A stretch of 48,237 bases of DNA from Zygnema cylindricum (taxonomy: Eukaryota; Streptophyta; Zygnematophyceae; Zygnematales; Zygnemataceae). A program made the position numbers and the translations under genes. The notes under the pieces are model-generated. The model saw nothing but the letters and a program-made list of their open reading frames with translations, did no database searches and was not told the origin of the DNA. This document shows positions 22,101 through 31,794 of the stretch, in pieces. Each line of letters starts with the position of its first letter. Position 1 is the first letter of the stretch. The stretch is taken from contig JBBHKE010000301.1 of assembly GCA_037447655.1 (NCBI GenBank), forward strand, positions 176,477 through 224,713, given 5' to 3'.

Positions 22101-24235
22101 GGAGAGGGAGAGGGGAGAGGGAGAGGGAGAGGGAGAGGGAGAGGGAGAGGGAGAGGGAGAGGGAGAGGGAGAGGGAGAGGGAGAGGGAGAGGGAGAGGGA
22201 GAGGGAGGGGGAGGGGGAGGGGGAGGGGGAGGGGGAGGGGGAGGGGGAGGGGGAGGGGGAGGGGGAGGGGGAGGGGGAGGGGGAGGGGGAGGGGGAGGGG
22301 GAGGGGGAGGGGGAGGGGGAGGGGGAGGGGGAGGGGGAGGGGGAGGGGGAGGGGGAGGGGGAGGGGGAGGGGGAGGGGGAGGGGGAGGGGGAGGGGGAGG
22401 GGGAGGGGGAGGGGGAGGGGGAGGGGGAGGGGGAGGGGGAGGGGGAGGGGGAGGGGGAGGGGGAGGGGGAGGGGGAGGGGGAGGGGGAGGGGGAGGGGGA
22501 GGGGGAGGGGGAGGGGGAGGGGGAGGGGGAGGGGGAGGGGGAGGGGGAGGGGGAGGGGGAGGGGGAGGGGGAGGGGGAGGGGGAGGGGGAGGGGGAGGGG
22601 GAGGGGGAGGGGGAGGGGGAGGGGGAGGGGGAGGGAGAGGGAGAGGGAGAGGGAGAGGGAGAGGGAGAGGGAGAGGGAGAGGGAGAGGGAGAGGGAGAGG
22701 GAGAGGGAGAGGGAGAGGGAGAGGGAGAGGGAGAGGGAGAGGGAGAGGGAGAGGGAGAGGGAGAGGGAGAGGGAGAGGGAGAGGGAGAGGGAGAGGGAGG
22801 AGGGAGGAGGGAGGGGGAGGGGGAGAGGGAGAGGGAGAGGGAGGAGGGGAGAGGGGAGTTGGAGGGGGAGGGGAGGGGAGAGGGGAGAGGGGAGAGGAGA
22901 GAGGGGAGAGGGGTGTTGGAGGGGAGGGGGAGGGGGAGGGGGAGGGGGAGGAGGAGGGGAAGGGGGATGGGAGGGAGAGATAATGATGGGTTGTGTACTC
23001 CACAATAAACACTATAATTATCCTTCTCACCTGTAGGATCCACCTCTCGTGAGATCTTCATAGCATCTGAAGTCGCCAAATCTTGATTTGCCGGAGAAAT
23101 TGCCAAAATAATACAATTAGGGTTCTCAATATAACTTCGCACCATATTCTCAATTTCTTGAACAATACTCTCGTGTTGGCCGTCTACAGCAATTTTAGTA
23201 AGTCCAGGCAGATCCACTAGTGTTAAATTGACAACATTTGGGGAATGAATAGCCAGATGTATAGGAACAGGTGAAATTCCTCTCGACTTTCCCGTAACTC
23301 GCTCCGTCTCATCTGCCAGGTGGCACACGACAGAAAACGACAAATCCCTCAAAAGTGCAAGCTAGAAAGGAACTTGGCATGCGTAAAGAGGCAACTCGCT
23401 TTCCTTCAAATTCCAAACCAAAGCTTTAAAATAAACATAGGATCGTTCTATTTCAAGTGCTATTTGTCTGTTCTCCTCTCCTTCCACTTCGACTACTATC
23501 TGTAGATAACTCTTCTCTTCTCTTCTTCTATTTTAACTATCTGCGAATGGAGAAGGAAAAACCGGCAATTTAAGCAAAAGTTTGCCGCATAGCATAAATA
23601 ACAAAGTAGAATTGTGTAGATATATAGATCAGATCGCCCTGATTACAACTGAATGGGTAAAATCACATTTACATTTGTTTCGTAACATCTCTTCTCTTTT
23701 TCAATTTCAACTACTATCTGAAAATGTGAGGAGAAAAAAAAAAGTGAGAAAAAAAATAATTGGCAGTTTAAGAAACTTTTTAAATGCATCACACTCACCA
23801 TTTCTTTCATAACATCTACTCACTTCTTCAACTTCAACTACTACCTGCAAACAAGAGGAGAATAAAAAAATAGCAAAACTTTAAACAAAAAATGAATCAC
23901 AATAACACACCAGCAATCTCCCTTCGAACTGCCTCAAAACTCGTAAACTTCCTTCCTTTCAAATGCATAAACTCCGCGTACTCCTGTCCTTCGTGCCGAT
24001 GTAACTGCAACACGAGGGGTCTGCGAGTAACAATTCCTGATCCACGTGGCAAAAAATCCTTCCCTACAATACTTTCTAAGACGGAAGACTTTCCAGAACT
24101 CTGTCCTCCTACCACCGCCACTTGAGGCAGTTGCTCCCATAGACTGGGCAGATCTGTACTGCTGTCATTACCATAGTCACCGAGGGCTGTAGAGACTTGC
24201 TGCAAGCGGTTCACAAGTCCTATTAAGTTCTCCAT
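14777..24235 (-). CDS. DRP1: dynamin-related GTPase, plant DRP1 class, complete 9-exon gene
   Basis: Large self-assembling GTPase of the plant DRP1 class, which acts in clathrin-mediated endocytosis and at the cell plate. Exons (minus strand): 24235-23911, 23312-23031, 20826-20762, 19779-19543, 17567-17324, 16929-16782, 16408-16348, 15880-15590, 14968-14777. All introns are GT-AG and all phases agree, giving 614 codons, close to the family's usual ~610. GTPase motifs: P-loop GGQSSGKSS (43-51), switch Thr in GIVTRRP (67-73), DLPG (142-145), TKLD (211-214), VNRS (241-244). Middle/stalk domain follows, with [18 protein letters not shown] around 395-412. The GED ends in [11 protein letters not shown]. 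No PH or Pro-rich domain, as expected for DRP1. ATG at 24235 begins the class-typical MENLI. Nothing is broken. Introns (373-2204 bp) are full of repeats. Confidence 0.96.
15075..15275. repeat. hairpin repeat in DRP1 intron 8 with flanking direct repeats
   Basis: The core is related to the hairpin at 13941-14010. It is flanked by near-identical copies of TATACATCACTTATTCTGAT at about 15077 and 15251, a ~174-bp tandem arrangement. Confidence 0.5.
17862..18045. mobile_element. MITE E6 copy 1 (DRP1 intron 4)
   Basis: About 180 bp. Inverted ends resemble CCCATCGCTATTAGAG with an outer ACTACAC-like segment (left GACCCATCGCTATTGAAG, right CTGATAGCTATGGGTGGTGT). The interior shares AACATAATTTACTGTAGTT with the other copies. 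Confidence 0.65.
18319..18525. mobile_element. MITE E6 copy 2 (DRP1 intron 4)
   Basis: Left end CTGCCCATCGCTAATAGAGT, right end CTCTAATAGCGACGGGAAG. The interior has the same GTAGTTGATTCTA and TAGTGTTAA order as copy 1. Confidence 0.65.
18541..18750. mobile_element. MITE E6 copy 3 (DRP1 intron 4)
   Basis: Left end ACTACACTCCCATCGCTATT, right end ACTAATAGCCACGGAAGTTG. It abuts copy 2, separated only by a short GGCGATGGGAGG segment. Confidence 0.55.
18978..19152. repeat. foldback element with a (TA)n core (DRP1 intron 4)
   Basis: The two ~40-bp arms are inverted copies (CATCATACTCTGGCATGTAG then GGAGTGGCTGAGTA; the right arm is the complement with few differences). Nearly pure (TA)n of about 45 repeats lies between them. 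The whole can fold into one long hairpin in the pre-mRNA or extrude as a cruciform. Confidence 0.85.
19381..19445 (-). repeat. diverged duplicate of the DRP1 exon 4 donor region
   Basis: Resembles 19498-19562, which spans the true exon 4/intron 4 boundary. Both have AATTCCTTC, then a GTATGTGTTATACTTA donor-like segment on the minus strand. The copy lies about 118 bp inside intron 4 and keeps a GTATGT, so it is a potential decoy splice donor. Confidence 0.65.
19809..19925. repeat. ~37-bp minisatellite in DRP1 intron 3
   Basis: Four imperfect units built on TTGGTTCTCTAAACAAATTA. Confidence 0.75.
20255..20398. mobile_element. MITE E6 copy 4 (DRP1 intron 3)
   Basis: Right end AACTCTAATAGCAATGGGCG. 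The interior has AAAACATAATGTACCGTAGT like copies 1 and 2. The left end is more diverged (CTCATAGCTACTACTATTAA). Confidence 0.5.
20468..20615. repeat. diverged ~85-bp tandem duplication (DRP1 intron 3)
   Basis: GAAAAGAAACCTCAA, TATATTT, GCC and AAGGA-TCTTCC occur in the same order twice. Confidence 0.5.
20845..21135. repeat. ~60-70 bp minisatellite at the 3' end of DRP1 intron 2
   Basis: About five imperfect units of GGACCTTCAAGTGAGCAAAA followed by GACAAAGTCTCAGCAAA, starting within 20 bp of the exon 3 acceptor. Confidence 0.8.
21364..21430. mobile_element. partial MITE E6 end (DRP1 intron 2)
   Basis: ACTACACTGTCCATCGCTAC matches the E6 terminus; the rest is lost into the tandem duplication that follows. 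Confidence 0.4.
21402..21768. repeat. ~200-bp tandem duplication carrying the start of the GGGAGA array
   Basis: 21402-21600 and 21601 onward both begin ATTAATATTAAAGCCCCATT. Both run through GGTCCCCTCCCATATTAAAA and AAATCGACATTTGGGACT into GGGAGA repeats: about 5-6 units in the first copy and hundreds of bases in the second. Confidence 0.9.
21762..22978. repeat. 1.2 kb polypurine array, (GGGAGA)n - (GGGGGA)n - (GGGAGA)n
   Basis: Essentially pure purine on the plus strand in DRP1 intron 2, ending about 50 nt from the exon 2 donor. Order: GGGAGA units; an irregular GGGAGGGAGAGA block (21938-22030); GGGAGA; GGGGGA from about 22205 to 22633 (about 70 units); GGGAGA to about 22797; then a degenerate G-rich tail. 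The intron RNA is the pyrimidine strand. The 400-540-codon frames here (Gly-Glu, Pro-Ser, Pro-Leu) are repeat translations and not proteins. Confidence 0.97.
23440..23860. repeat. degenerate repeats in DRP1 intron 1
   Basis: TTCAACTACTATCTG-type segments followed by GGAGAA and A-rich runs recur about three times. Confidence 0.5.
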
Positions 24236-25464
24236 TCAAAACTATACAGACAAGGAGGCAGACAAGAAGATCTTCTGGTTGATGATTTAGGAAACTACAA
24301 ATCAAGACTTGCAAAATTGTGTATGACTCACTTGCTCAGACTTGACCAACTAACTGAAAGGTAAGCCAAGACAAGGGATGACTAGGAGAGGATCGAGGCT
24401 TCCTGCTGAAACTAAAGAGGCTGTTCAACCGCCCAAAAGCTCTTTCCTTAACGGCCGGCAGAAAACAGAGAGCAAATGCAGTAAATGAAAGAAGCCTCCC
24501 AGCCAGCAATATTGAAGTGCCAGAGTTTCCTTGAGTGAATGGTGAGAAAAGTACCGGAAGCTTCATCAGGCCAACAGGACTTAGCAACAAACTACGAAGC
24601 TACAGTGTGTCCTACACGTGCGGAAATTGGTACCGAAAACGCACGAAATAACCATATCGTGCGATCATCTATATTGAAGACATTTCGTGCGCCATAATCG
24701 CTCGACATTCCGTGAGGCGGCATAAAATTTCCATTACCGTATCAGAAATTTTAAATTTGCGTTCCATAACCGGATTCCGCACGAAAAGTTTAGCGCGTTA
24801 TTAAAAATTAAACCATCGATCAAGATTCAAGAAGTACGCTAAGAAAATTAGTGAAAGCTATTTTCACCTTGAAAGTTTTGCTATTCTCACTTTAGGTGAC
24901 CGATTTTGCTACCGTACATTCATCATACGTAAAACGCACGATAAAATCCACGTATTACCAGTGTTCGAGCGCAACATTAGCGGTATGAAACAGAAAAAGA
25001 CAGAAACCGACGTTTCCAAATGTGTACTAGGGTGTTAGCTTGCTCGACCGTGCCACGTTTTCTCATGAAATTCCCAAAAATGCGTTTTCGTGCTGTTGGC
25101 AGAAACTTGCTTGACACGTGGAGTGCTTCCCAGCCGTTAGTTCTTAGTGAACCTGTTTCAAGCTACACCAATTTTGAACACGTGTCTATTACGCTTGTCA
25201 GGTACAGTACATATGGCGGGGAGTAAGGAGAAAATAGCTCCAACCTAAAAAGCATGGCACTTAATTTCAACCCATTAAAACTCTCGTTATCTACCAGACA
25301 TCTAAAACAGAGATTCGCTACAAACAAATTTGAAATAGTTTTTAGGACCGTACATTGACAAGGAATACGTCGCGTTTCCATGACGAGTTTTCAGTGCGTG
25401 CGCCGTATGCGTTCTGTTCGGTTTTATTGTGCGATCTTCGCCAGCTGTAAGTACAGATTTTAAG
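24236..25464. other. DRP1 upstream region
   Basis: Should contain the DRP1 promoter and 5' UTR (transcription leftward). No convincing TATA box or UTR intron was found. TTTCGTGCG or its complement recurs around 24640-24700. Nothing else is recognised up to the transposon block at 25465. Confidence 0.5.
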
Positions 25465-25466
25465 TA

Positions 25467-26671
25467 CACCGAGCATCGTAATTAGGGTGTGTCTCCATGT
25501 ACTCATAACTTAGAGAAAAAACTTTGTCTTTTAGCGCAGATCCGGCGGACCCGGGTTTCAAGTGTCCCTATGTGTAAAAACGGAATTAAAACTTAAGGGT
25601 GTTACGATTGTATACGCTGACATGCCCGTGACGGCTGCCAACGTCTACAATCTGTGATTCTCCAAATTGTTCGTGAGAGGCGGCGAGTCCGAATTGATGT
25701 GGCGCCCTCAGAGATTTTTCACGTTTTCGTGAAATGGCATCGGAATCTTCAGATCCCCTGAATTGAAGAAATCCGTACTGAACAGAACCTGACAAAACGA
25801 AACAAATTATGTACTTTGATTGACGCAAACGGACAAAACGTACCGAATTGTGTCTTTTTTGTCGTCGCTTGAAAAATTACTACACGTGTGTATACGTGTT
25901 ATCATTTGTTTAGCACGTGATATCATTTGTTTAGCAGAAATACTTTGCTTTAAAAAACATCGTCCCTGTTTTTTGAAGAAAAGTTTGAAGATGACGTTTT
26001 TTGGCGTGGCCGTGGGTCGAAGAGCACAAGACGACAACATGTAGTACATTTTAAATTCGATGATGACGCAAAATGTACTTCTCCTTTTTTCTATTTTTTT
26101 GTACGGTTGACACATACGCGGTACGGCGCTAAGTTTAAGAGGAAAACGACAGAAAAAACCCTTACTTAGTCACATGGAGACGCACCCTTAGAGTAATGAA
26201 AAAATTAGAGTAAAAAAAGAGAAAAACATAATTAGAGTAATTTACTCTAATTTATGTGATAGAACTGTTTCAAAAAGGAATTTACTCTAATTTATGCGGT
26301 GTACTCTAATTTGGCAAGCTAATATCCTCTACTGTAAATAAGGTATTCGTACAGTATCTGGCAAAACGTACAGTTTATCGTCACTGACATTTGCACTACT
26401 AGGTTTGTTAAAACTCAGTTACATGATAATGGCCTGCATTAAATCATTATTTGTACTTTTTTACTTATAAAAGTACAATTTTGCACGGTCGGACGTCGTC
26501 CGTATTCCACACTATTTAAAACAAACATATGTTAGAATTAAAAACGCTAATTAAGCCTTACCTTATATAGTATAATGAAAAAATTAGAGTCATTTACTCT
26601 ATTTGATGTGAAAAAATTGAAATTTCGAGCGACTGAATTAGAGTAATATACTCTAATGACGATTCGCGGTA
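25467..26671 (+). mobile_element. TIR element E1-A, interrupted by E4-1
   Basis: Left end CACCGAGCATCGTAATTA after TA (25465-25466); right end ACGATTCGCGGT. E4-1 sits inside its left TIR. Without E4-1 and one TTA it is about 500 bp, as expected for E1. The interior carries many TTACTCTAAT/ATTAGAGTAA motifs. Confidence 0.85.
25485..26187 (+). mobile_element. TIR element E4-1 (703 bp) nested in E1-A
   Basis: Inverted ends GGGTGTGTCTCCATGT and the complement of GGGTGCGTCTCCATGTG, flanked by TTA (25482-25484 and 26188-26190). Removing it with one TTA gives the E1 consensus CGTAATTAGAGTAATG. Minus-strand frame 25807-26115 is partly conserved with other E4 copies. Confidence 0.9.
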
Positions 26672-26718
26672 TACTGTACTTTTTCAAATTTGTCTTGAAG
26701 CTCGTTGGCGCGTAAATA

Positions 26719-27218
26719 CACCGCGAATCGTTATTAGAGTACAGAAAAAATTAGAGTAAAAAAAGAGAAAAAACAAATTAGAGTTATGAACTCTAATTTG
26801 TGTGATATAACTTTTTCAAAGAGGAATTTTACTCTAATTTATTTAAGTACTCTAATTTGGCACGCTAATTTCTCTACTGTAAATAAGGCATTCGTACAGA
26901 ATTTGACAAAATGTACAGTTTATCGTCACTATGACGTTTGCACTACGCTGTTTGTTAAAACGTAGTTACATGATAACAACCTGGATTAAATCATTATTTG
27001 TACCTTTTTACTTATAAAAGTACAGTTTTGCACGGTCGAACGTCGTCCGTACTCCACACTATTTAAAATGAACCTATATTAAACTAGTAAACGTTAATTA
27101 AACCTTACCTTAAATAGTATAATGAAAATTTTAGAATCATTTACTCTATTTAACGTTATAGAGTCGAAAATTAGGGCGACCGAATTAGCGTTATTTACTC
27201 TAATTACGATTCGCGGTG
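26719..27218 (+). mobile_element. TIR element E1-B (500 bp, uninterrupted)
   Basis: Ends CACCGCGAATCGTTATTAG and TAATTACGATTCGCGGTG. TA precedes it at 26717-26718; on the right the duplication is TC, probably mutated. Same internal order as E1-A, C and D. Confidence 0.9.
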
Positions 27219-27225
27219 TCCAGTA

Positions 27226-28432
27226 CACCGCGAATCGTAATTAGAGTAAAGAAAAAATTAGGGTAAAAAAAGAGAAAAACATAATCAGGGTTATTAACTC
27301 TAATTTGTGTGATATAACTTTTTCAAAAAGGAATTATACTCTAATTTAGGGTAAAAATCCATTACGCGGTCCCAGTAAATATACGGAAAATTCTAATGGC
27401 AACGTTTACTGAAAGACTATTCCATTTTGTCGGGCCAGTAACAAACATTCCTCAATTATGATTGGCGCCACACAGGTTAGAGTCCAGATTCATAAAATCT
27501 TAAAAAAATCTACAAACGGAAAGTCAAAAAGAAATATTTGTACGACTGGAGGTAATTAATGATTCGTACGTAAAGTTTGCGGCAAGATTTTGATTTTGAA
27601 AATCGAAATCAAAATTTTGAAACAGAATGAAAAAAACGCAACAAACTTTGAAGGTCGCGACATACTTTGAATTTCGATGGATGTCAGACGGAGCTGGCAT
27701 AGGCACAAGGCCTGTAAGATGTGTAAGCCAGTGATCGCTTGTTCAAAGTGGATATTTTATTGCTTTTTAACGTGTACCAATGGTACACAGCTTTACCATG
27801 ACCAGTATCGTACAACTCTCCTCGCGAGGAGAGTATCGTGACAGTAGACGATGTGCGCGATTGCTTCGCGGATCTGAAAAAGTGGAATATCCAACGGCCA
27901 GGAGTTACGCCTACATCATTGGAGCCTCCCGACATCTTTCCAATAACGATGTTTCGGCTGACAAAATAAAATTGAAGGTACAGCTTTGTACGAAGATGTA
28001 CGAAAACGTACGGCGTCCAGTAACGAACCCCATTTTTTGTCTTATGGAATTCTACCTTTATTTAAGAACTCTAATTTGGCAAGCTAATATCTCTACTGTA
28101 AATAAGGTTTTGGTCCAGAATTTGACAAAACGTACAAATTATCGTCTCTGTGACGTTTGCATTACACTGTTTGTTAAAACGCAATCACATGATAACGACA
28201 TGTATTAGATCATTATTTGCACCTTTTTACTTGTAAAAGTACAATTTTGCACCGTCAGACATCGTCCGTACTCCACACTATTTAAAACGAACGTATATTA
28301 TAATTTTTTACCCTAATTAAACCTTACCTTTAATAGAAAAATAAAATTTTTTGAATCATTTACCCTATTTAACATGATAGAGTCGAAATTTAAGGCGACC
28401 AAATTAGCATTCTCCAATTACGATTTGCGGTG
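27226..28432 (+). mobile_element. TIR element E1-C, interrupted by E2-1
   Basis: TA at 27224-27225 and 28433-28434; ends CACCGCGAATCGTAATTAG and ACGATTTGCGGTG. It begins 7 bp after E1-B ends. Without E2-1 and one TTA it is 495 bp. Confidence 0.9.
27349..28057 (+). mobile_element. TIR element E2-1 (709 bp) nested in E1-C
   Basis: Ends GGGTAAAAATCCATTA and TATGGAATTCTACCT, with TTA on each side (27346-27348 and 28058-28060). The perfect palindrome ACTCTCCTCGCGAGGAGAGT at 27815-27834 is centred 232.5 bp from the right end. The GTACG cluster is at 27979-28013. Confidence 0.9.
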
Positions 28433-28472
28433 TAGAATACATCGTAGTAAAATTTATGCTTTGGGTCGATAA

Positions 28473-28694
28473 CGAAAATCCTCGCCCAAAAAAATCAATG
28501 CTGCAAAAACATACTTTGGAGACAAAAGAGGACGAGAAGTTGTAAAAGTGACAGCCATAAAGGAGATGTCGTCCAATATTTTTGAATCTTTTGAGCGTCA
28601 AAAACGCAGAGAGCGTGAAACTGTCACATGTGGTTTGCCGCAAAAACAAACATTAGCGTCGACAATTGGGAAGTTGATGGAGCTCAATATCTAG
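28473..28694 (+). CDS. unidentified 73-codon open segment between nested elements
   Basis: Open from just after TAA 28470-28472 to TAG 28692-28694 and not low-complexity. It is rich in Lys, Arg and Glu, with KKINAAKTYFGDKRGREVVK and FESFERQKRRERETVT. It could be a terminal exon or a relic of an older element's ORF. No ATG near its start and no recognised family. A competing frame is open only over the first ~100 bases. Confidence 0.3.
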   Translation, partial: RKSSPKKINAAKTYFGDKRGREVVKVTAIKEMSSNIFESFERQKRRERETVTCGLPQKQTLASTIGKLMELNI

Positions 28695-28864
28695 TGGCTT
28701 TTACTCTTTACTATTTTAGCATTAATGGGTCAATTTTAAACCTTATGACGTCCGTTTAGGTCATCAAACAATAACTCAAAGAGTAAGCAACCAATGAAAG
28801 TATTCCAATTTATAGTGTCACCAGTTAGGGTGTGTCACCATGTGCGTGAAACATAGCGAAATTA

Positions 28865-29601
28865 GGGTATAATTCCATTAGACAAAAAGTGGAGTTTGTT
28901 ACTAGACGTCGTACGTTCTCGTACGGCGTCGTACTGAGCCGTACCATAAAAAAAAAATTGTCATCCAAAACATTGTTACTGGAAAGCTGTCAGGAGGCTC
29001 CAATGATCTAGGCGTAATTCTTGGCTGTTGGATATTACACTTTTTTATATCCGAGAAGCAATCGCGCACATCGTCCAGTGTGAAGATACTCTTCTCGTGA
29101 GAAGAGTTGCACGATACTGGTCGTGTACCATTGGTACACATGAAAAAGAAAAAAAAAATATCCAATTTAAATAAGCGATCGCAAGCATACACGTCGTACA
29201 TGCCATGTGCCGCCTGCCACGTTGGATGCAGGTGAGCTGAATATATCCTCGCAAGCTCCGTTTGACATCCACCGACTTTAAAAGTATGTTGCGACCTTCA
29301 AAGTTTGCGGCGTTTTATTGCCACTCAGTTTCAAAATTTTGAATTGCATTTGAAGAATCAAAACCTGGTCGCAAGCTTGACGTACAAATCATTAACAACC
29401 TCCGGTCATACAGATATTTCGTTATGACTTTCCATTTGTAGATTTTTTAAGATTTTTTGAATTTGGACTCTAACATACGTGGCACCAATCATAATTAAGG
29501 AAGATTTGTTACTGGCCCGACAAAATGAAATAGTCTTTCAATAAACGCTGCAAGTATAATTTTCCGTAAATTTACTAGGACCGCCTAATGGAATTCCACC
29601 C
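28865..29601 (-). mobile_element. TIR element E2-2 (737 bp), first insertion in E4-2
   Basis: Ends GGGTATAATTCCATTAG and CTAATGGAATTCCACCC; TTA at 28862-28864 and 29602-29604. Opposite orientation to E2-1. The near-perfect palindrome at 29088-29107 is centred 232.5 bp from the left end. The GTACG cluster is at 28908-28945. Confidence 0.92.
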
Positions 29602-29604
29602 TTA

Positions 29605-30319
29605 GGGAAACATTCCCTCAGGTGGTCCTAGTAAATGTACGGAGAAGTCTATTGACAACGTTTACTGAAAGTCTGTTGCATTTTGTCAGGCTAGTGAAAA
29701 TCGTGTCGAAACTATGGTTGGTGCCACGTAGTTAGTGTTCACATTTTGAAAATCTGAAAATATTCTTCAAACGAAAAATGTGAACGATAATATATGTACC
29801 AGCGGAGGTGGTTAATGATTTGTACGAAAATTTTGCTGCCATATTCTAATTTTGAAAATGGAAATCAAAATTTTGAAACGGAATGGCAAAAAGATGCCGC
29901 AAACTTTGAAGTTCTGCGGATGCCAGACAGAGCGTGCGGTGATACTTTCGGTTGACTTGTATGCATCGTGGCAAGCTGCACATGGCATGTACAACGTGTA
30001 GGCATGTAATCGTTTGTTCAAAGTGGATTTATTTTTTCTTTTTCACGTATATCAATGGTACACGACCAGTGGGAAGGAACTCTCCTCGCGAGAGACTGCT
30101 ACCCACTAGATGATGTGCGTTATTGTTTCGCGGATCTGAAAAAGTGAATTATCAAACGGTAAGAAATGACGACAACATGATTGGAGCATCCCGACAACTT
30201 TATGGTAACGATGTTTCGTCTGACAAAAAAAAATTAGGGTACGGCAATGTACGACCATGTACGAAAAAAGTGTGGCGTCCCGTAATGAACCACACTTTTC
30301 GTTTAATGGAATGTTACCC
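29605..30319 (+). mobile_element. TIR element E2-3 (715 bp), second insertion in E4-2
   Basis: Ends GGGAAACATTCCCTCAGG and TTAATGGAATGTTACCC; shares TTA 29602-29604 with E2-2 and has TTA 30320-30322 on the right. A CTCGCGAG palindrome is centred 230.5 bp from the right end. GTACG motifs are at 30238-30268. Confidence 0.9.
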
Positions 30320-30322
30320 TTA

Positions 30323-31102
30323 CCATAGTTCAAAATAGGTGAAAGTAGGCCCATACAACATGCCTATTGTATGTAAAACATAAAATATGACCTTAACACC
30401 AATATTGTATGGGTCGCAAAATGAAAAAAATTGTAGCAGGGTTGCGTTTCACATCGATCGATAGAGAATTAAACGTCATGTCTAAATTTTGAAAAACACT
30501 CGGACATTTTTTTTGAGATTTTTGAGGTAACTTTTATTTAAACTGTCAGATTCGGACGTTCGGACGGTCGCTGATAAAAGTATCCATCTAAGAAGATCAC
30601 ATAAAAATTCCATAACACAACTTTCGATATGACTATTTGTCATATTAACGTCTGCAATTTTGAAAGCCACACTAAATTAAGCCTCAAATTGACGATTCAG
30701 GTAGTATGGGACGATAAAAAAGATATATTCCACACTACCAAAAATATTACCAAAACCTACCCGTTGGTGGCTACGAAAACACTCTGACGGTTTCGCCCTT
30801 TTTGAAAAAACTATGAACTCTCTGTACTCTCTCTCATCGCACTCTCACCGCTCTCCACCGCAATTTTTTTTTTTGGGTTTTTTTTTCCCGGTTTACTTTC
30901 CCACGGAATGTCATCGCACGCCATGTCAGTTAGCTAAAAAATTTCGTTCGGCGGCGTGCGCTTTACTATGATCATACGTCAGATTTGTACGTTCGTACCA
31001 AAGTGTGCACAACGCACACCCATACAGTATGCCTACTCTACGCGAGTTTTGTGCGCTTACCAAAGGCCTACCATAAAAACGCCTAATTTTGAACTATGAC
31101 CC
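30323..31102. mobile_element. TIR element E5 (780 bp), third insertion in E4-2
   Basis: Inverted ends share CATAGTTCAAAAT and AGTAGGC-type sequence (left CCATAGTTCAAAATAGG, right CCTAATTTTGAACTATGACC). The left terminus has lost a few bases relative to the right. TTA at 30320-30322 and 31103-31105. No coding content recognised. Confidence 0.75.
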
Positions 31103-31794
31103 TTACTTTGTTTAGTAGCGCAGATCTGGCGGACCCGGATTTCAAGTGTCCCTATGTGTAACAACGAAATTTTTACTTAAGGGTGTGACGATTGTAGACG
31201 TTGACAATGCCCGTGACGAGCGTCAACATCTATAAAATGTCATGGTGCACGTTAGTTTGCGTAACTATTTGTGACGCCGCATGACTTTTCGTGACATTGT
31301 AGACCTACCGCCTTCCACTCTGCGCGGTTTCATTGTTGTGGGAGATGCGCTTTGCCTTTGCATCTCGCTCTAGTCGGCTTGAAATGGCATCAAAATCTTG
31401 AGACCCATGCAAGAATATAAACCATGATGGACGCAAACGGACAAAACATAGGGAACATTGTACTTTTCCTCGTCGCTTTAATTCTTTCTAAAGTTTTGAA
31501 AAATTTACACACGTGCGAATACGTGGTCCAATTTGTTTTTTGTTTTAAAACACATGGCCCATATGTTTTAAATAAAAGTTTAAAGATGGCGTTTTTTGGC
31601 GTGGCCGTGGGTGGAAGAACACAAGATGACAACATGTAGTACATCTTAAATCCGACGATGATGCAAAATGAACTTTTTTTTTTATTTTTTTGTGGGGGTT
31701 GAAACTTACGCGGTTCGGCTCTAAGTTTTACAAGAAAATGACAGTAAAAAACCCTTACTTTGGCACATGGAGACGCACCCTTAGAAGTATGCTA

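Larger units (their letters stand above)
28828..31780 (+). mobile_element. TIR element E4-2, carrying three serial insertions
   Basis: Left end GGGTGTGTCACCATGTGCG after TTA (28825-28827); right end CACATGGAGACGCACCC before TTA (31781-31783). After position 28861 it is interrupted by E2-2, E2-3 and E5 in a row, each bounded by TTA, and resumes at TTACTTTG (31103). The three inserts with their TTAs total 2241 bp, leaving 712 bp, matching E4-1 (703 bp). Confidence 0.9.

Noticed and set aside
21707-23352. Very long open frames (400-540 codons) on both strands
   Set aside because: They are translations of GGGAGA/GGGGGA repeats in a DRP1 intron; only the DRP1 exon 2 part of the minus frame (23031-23312) is coding.
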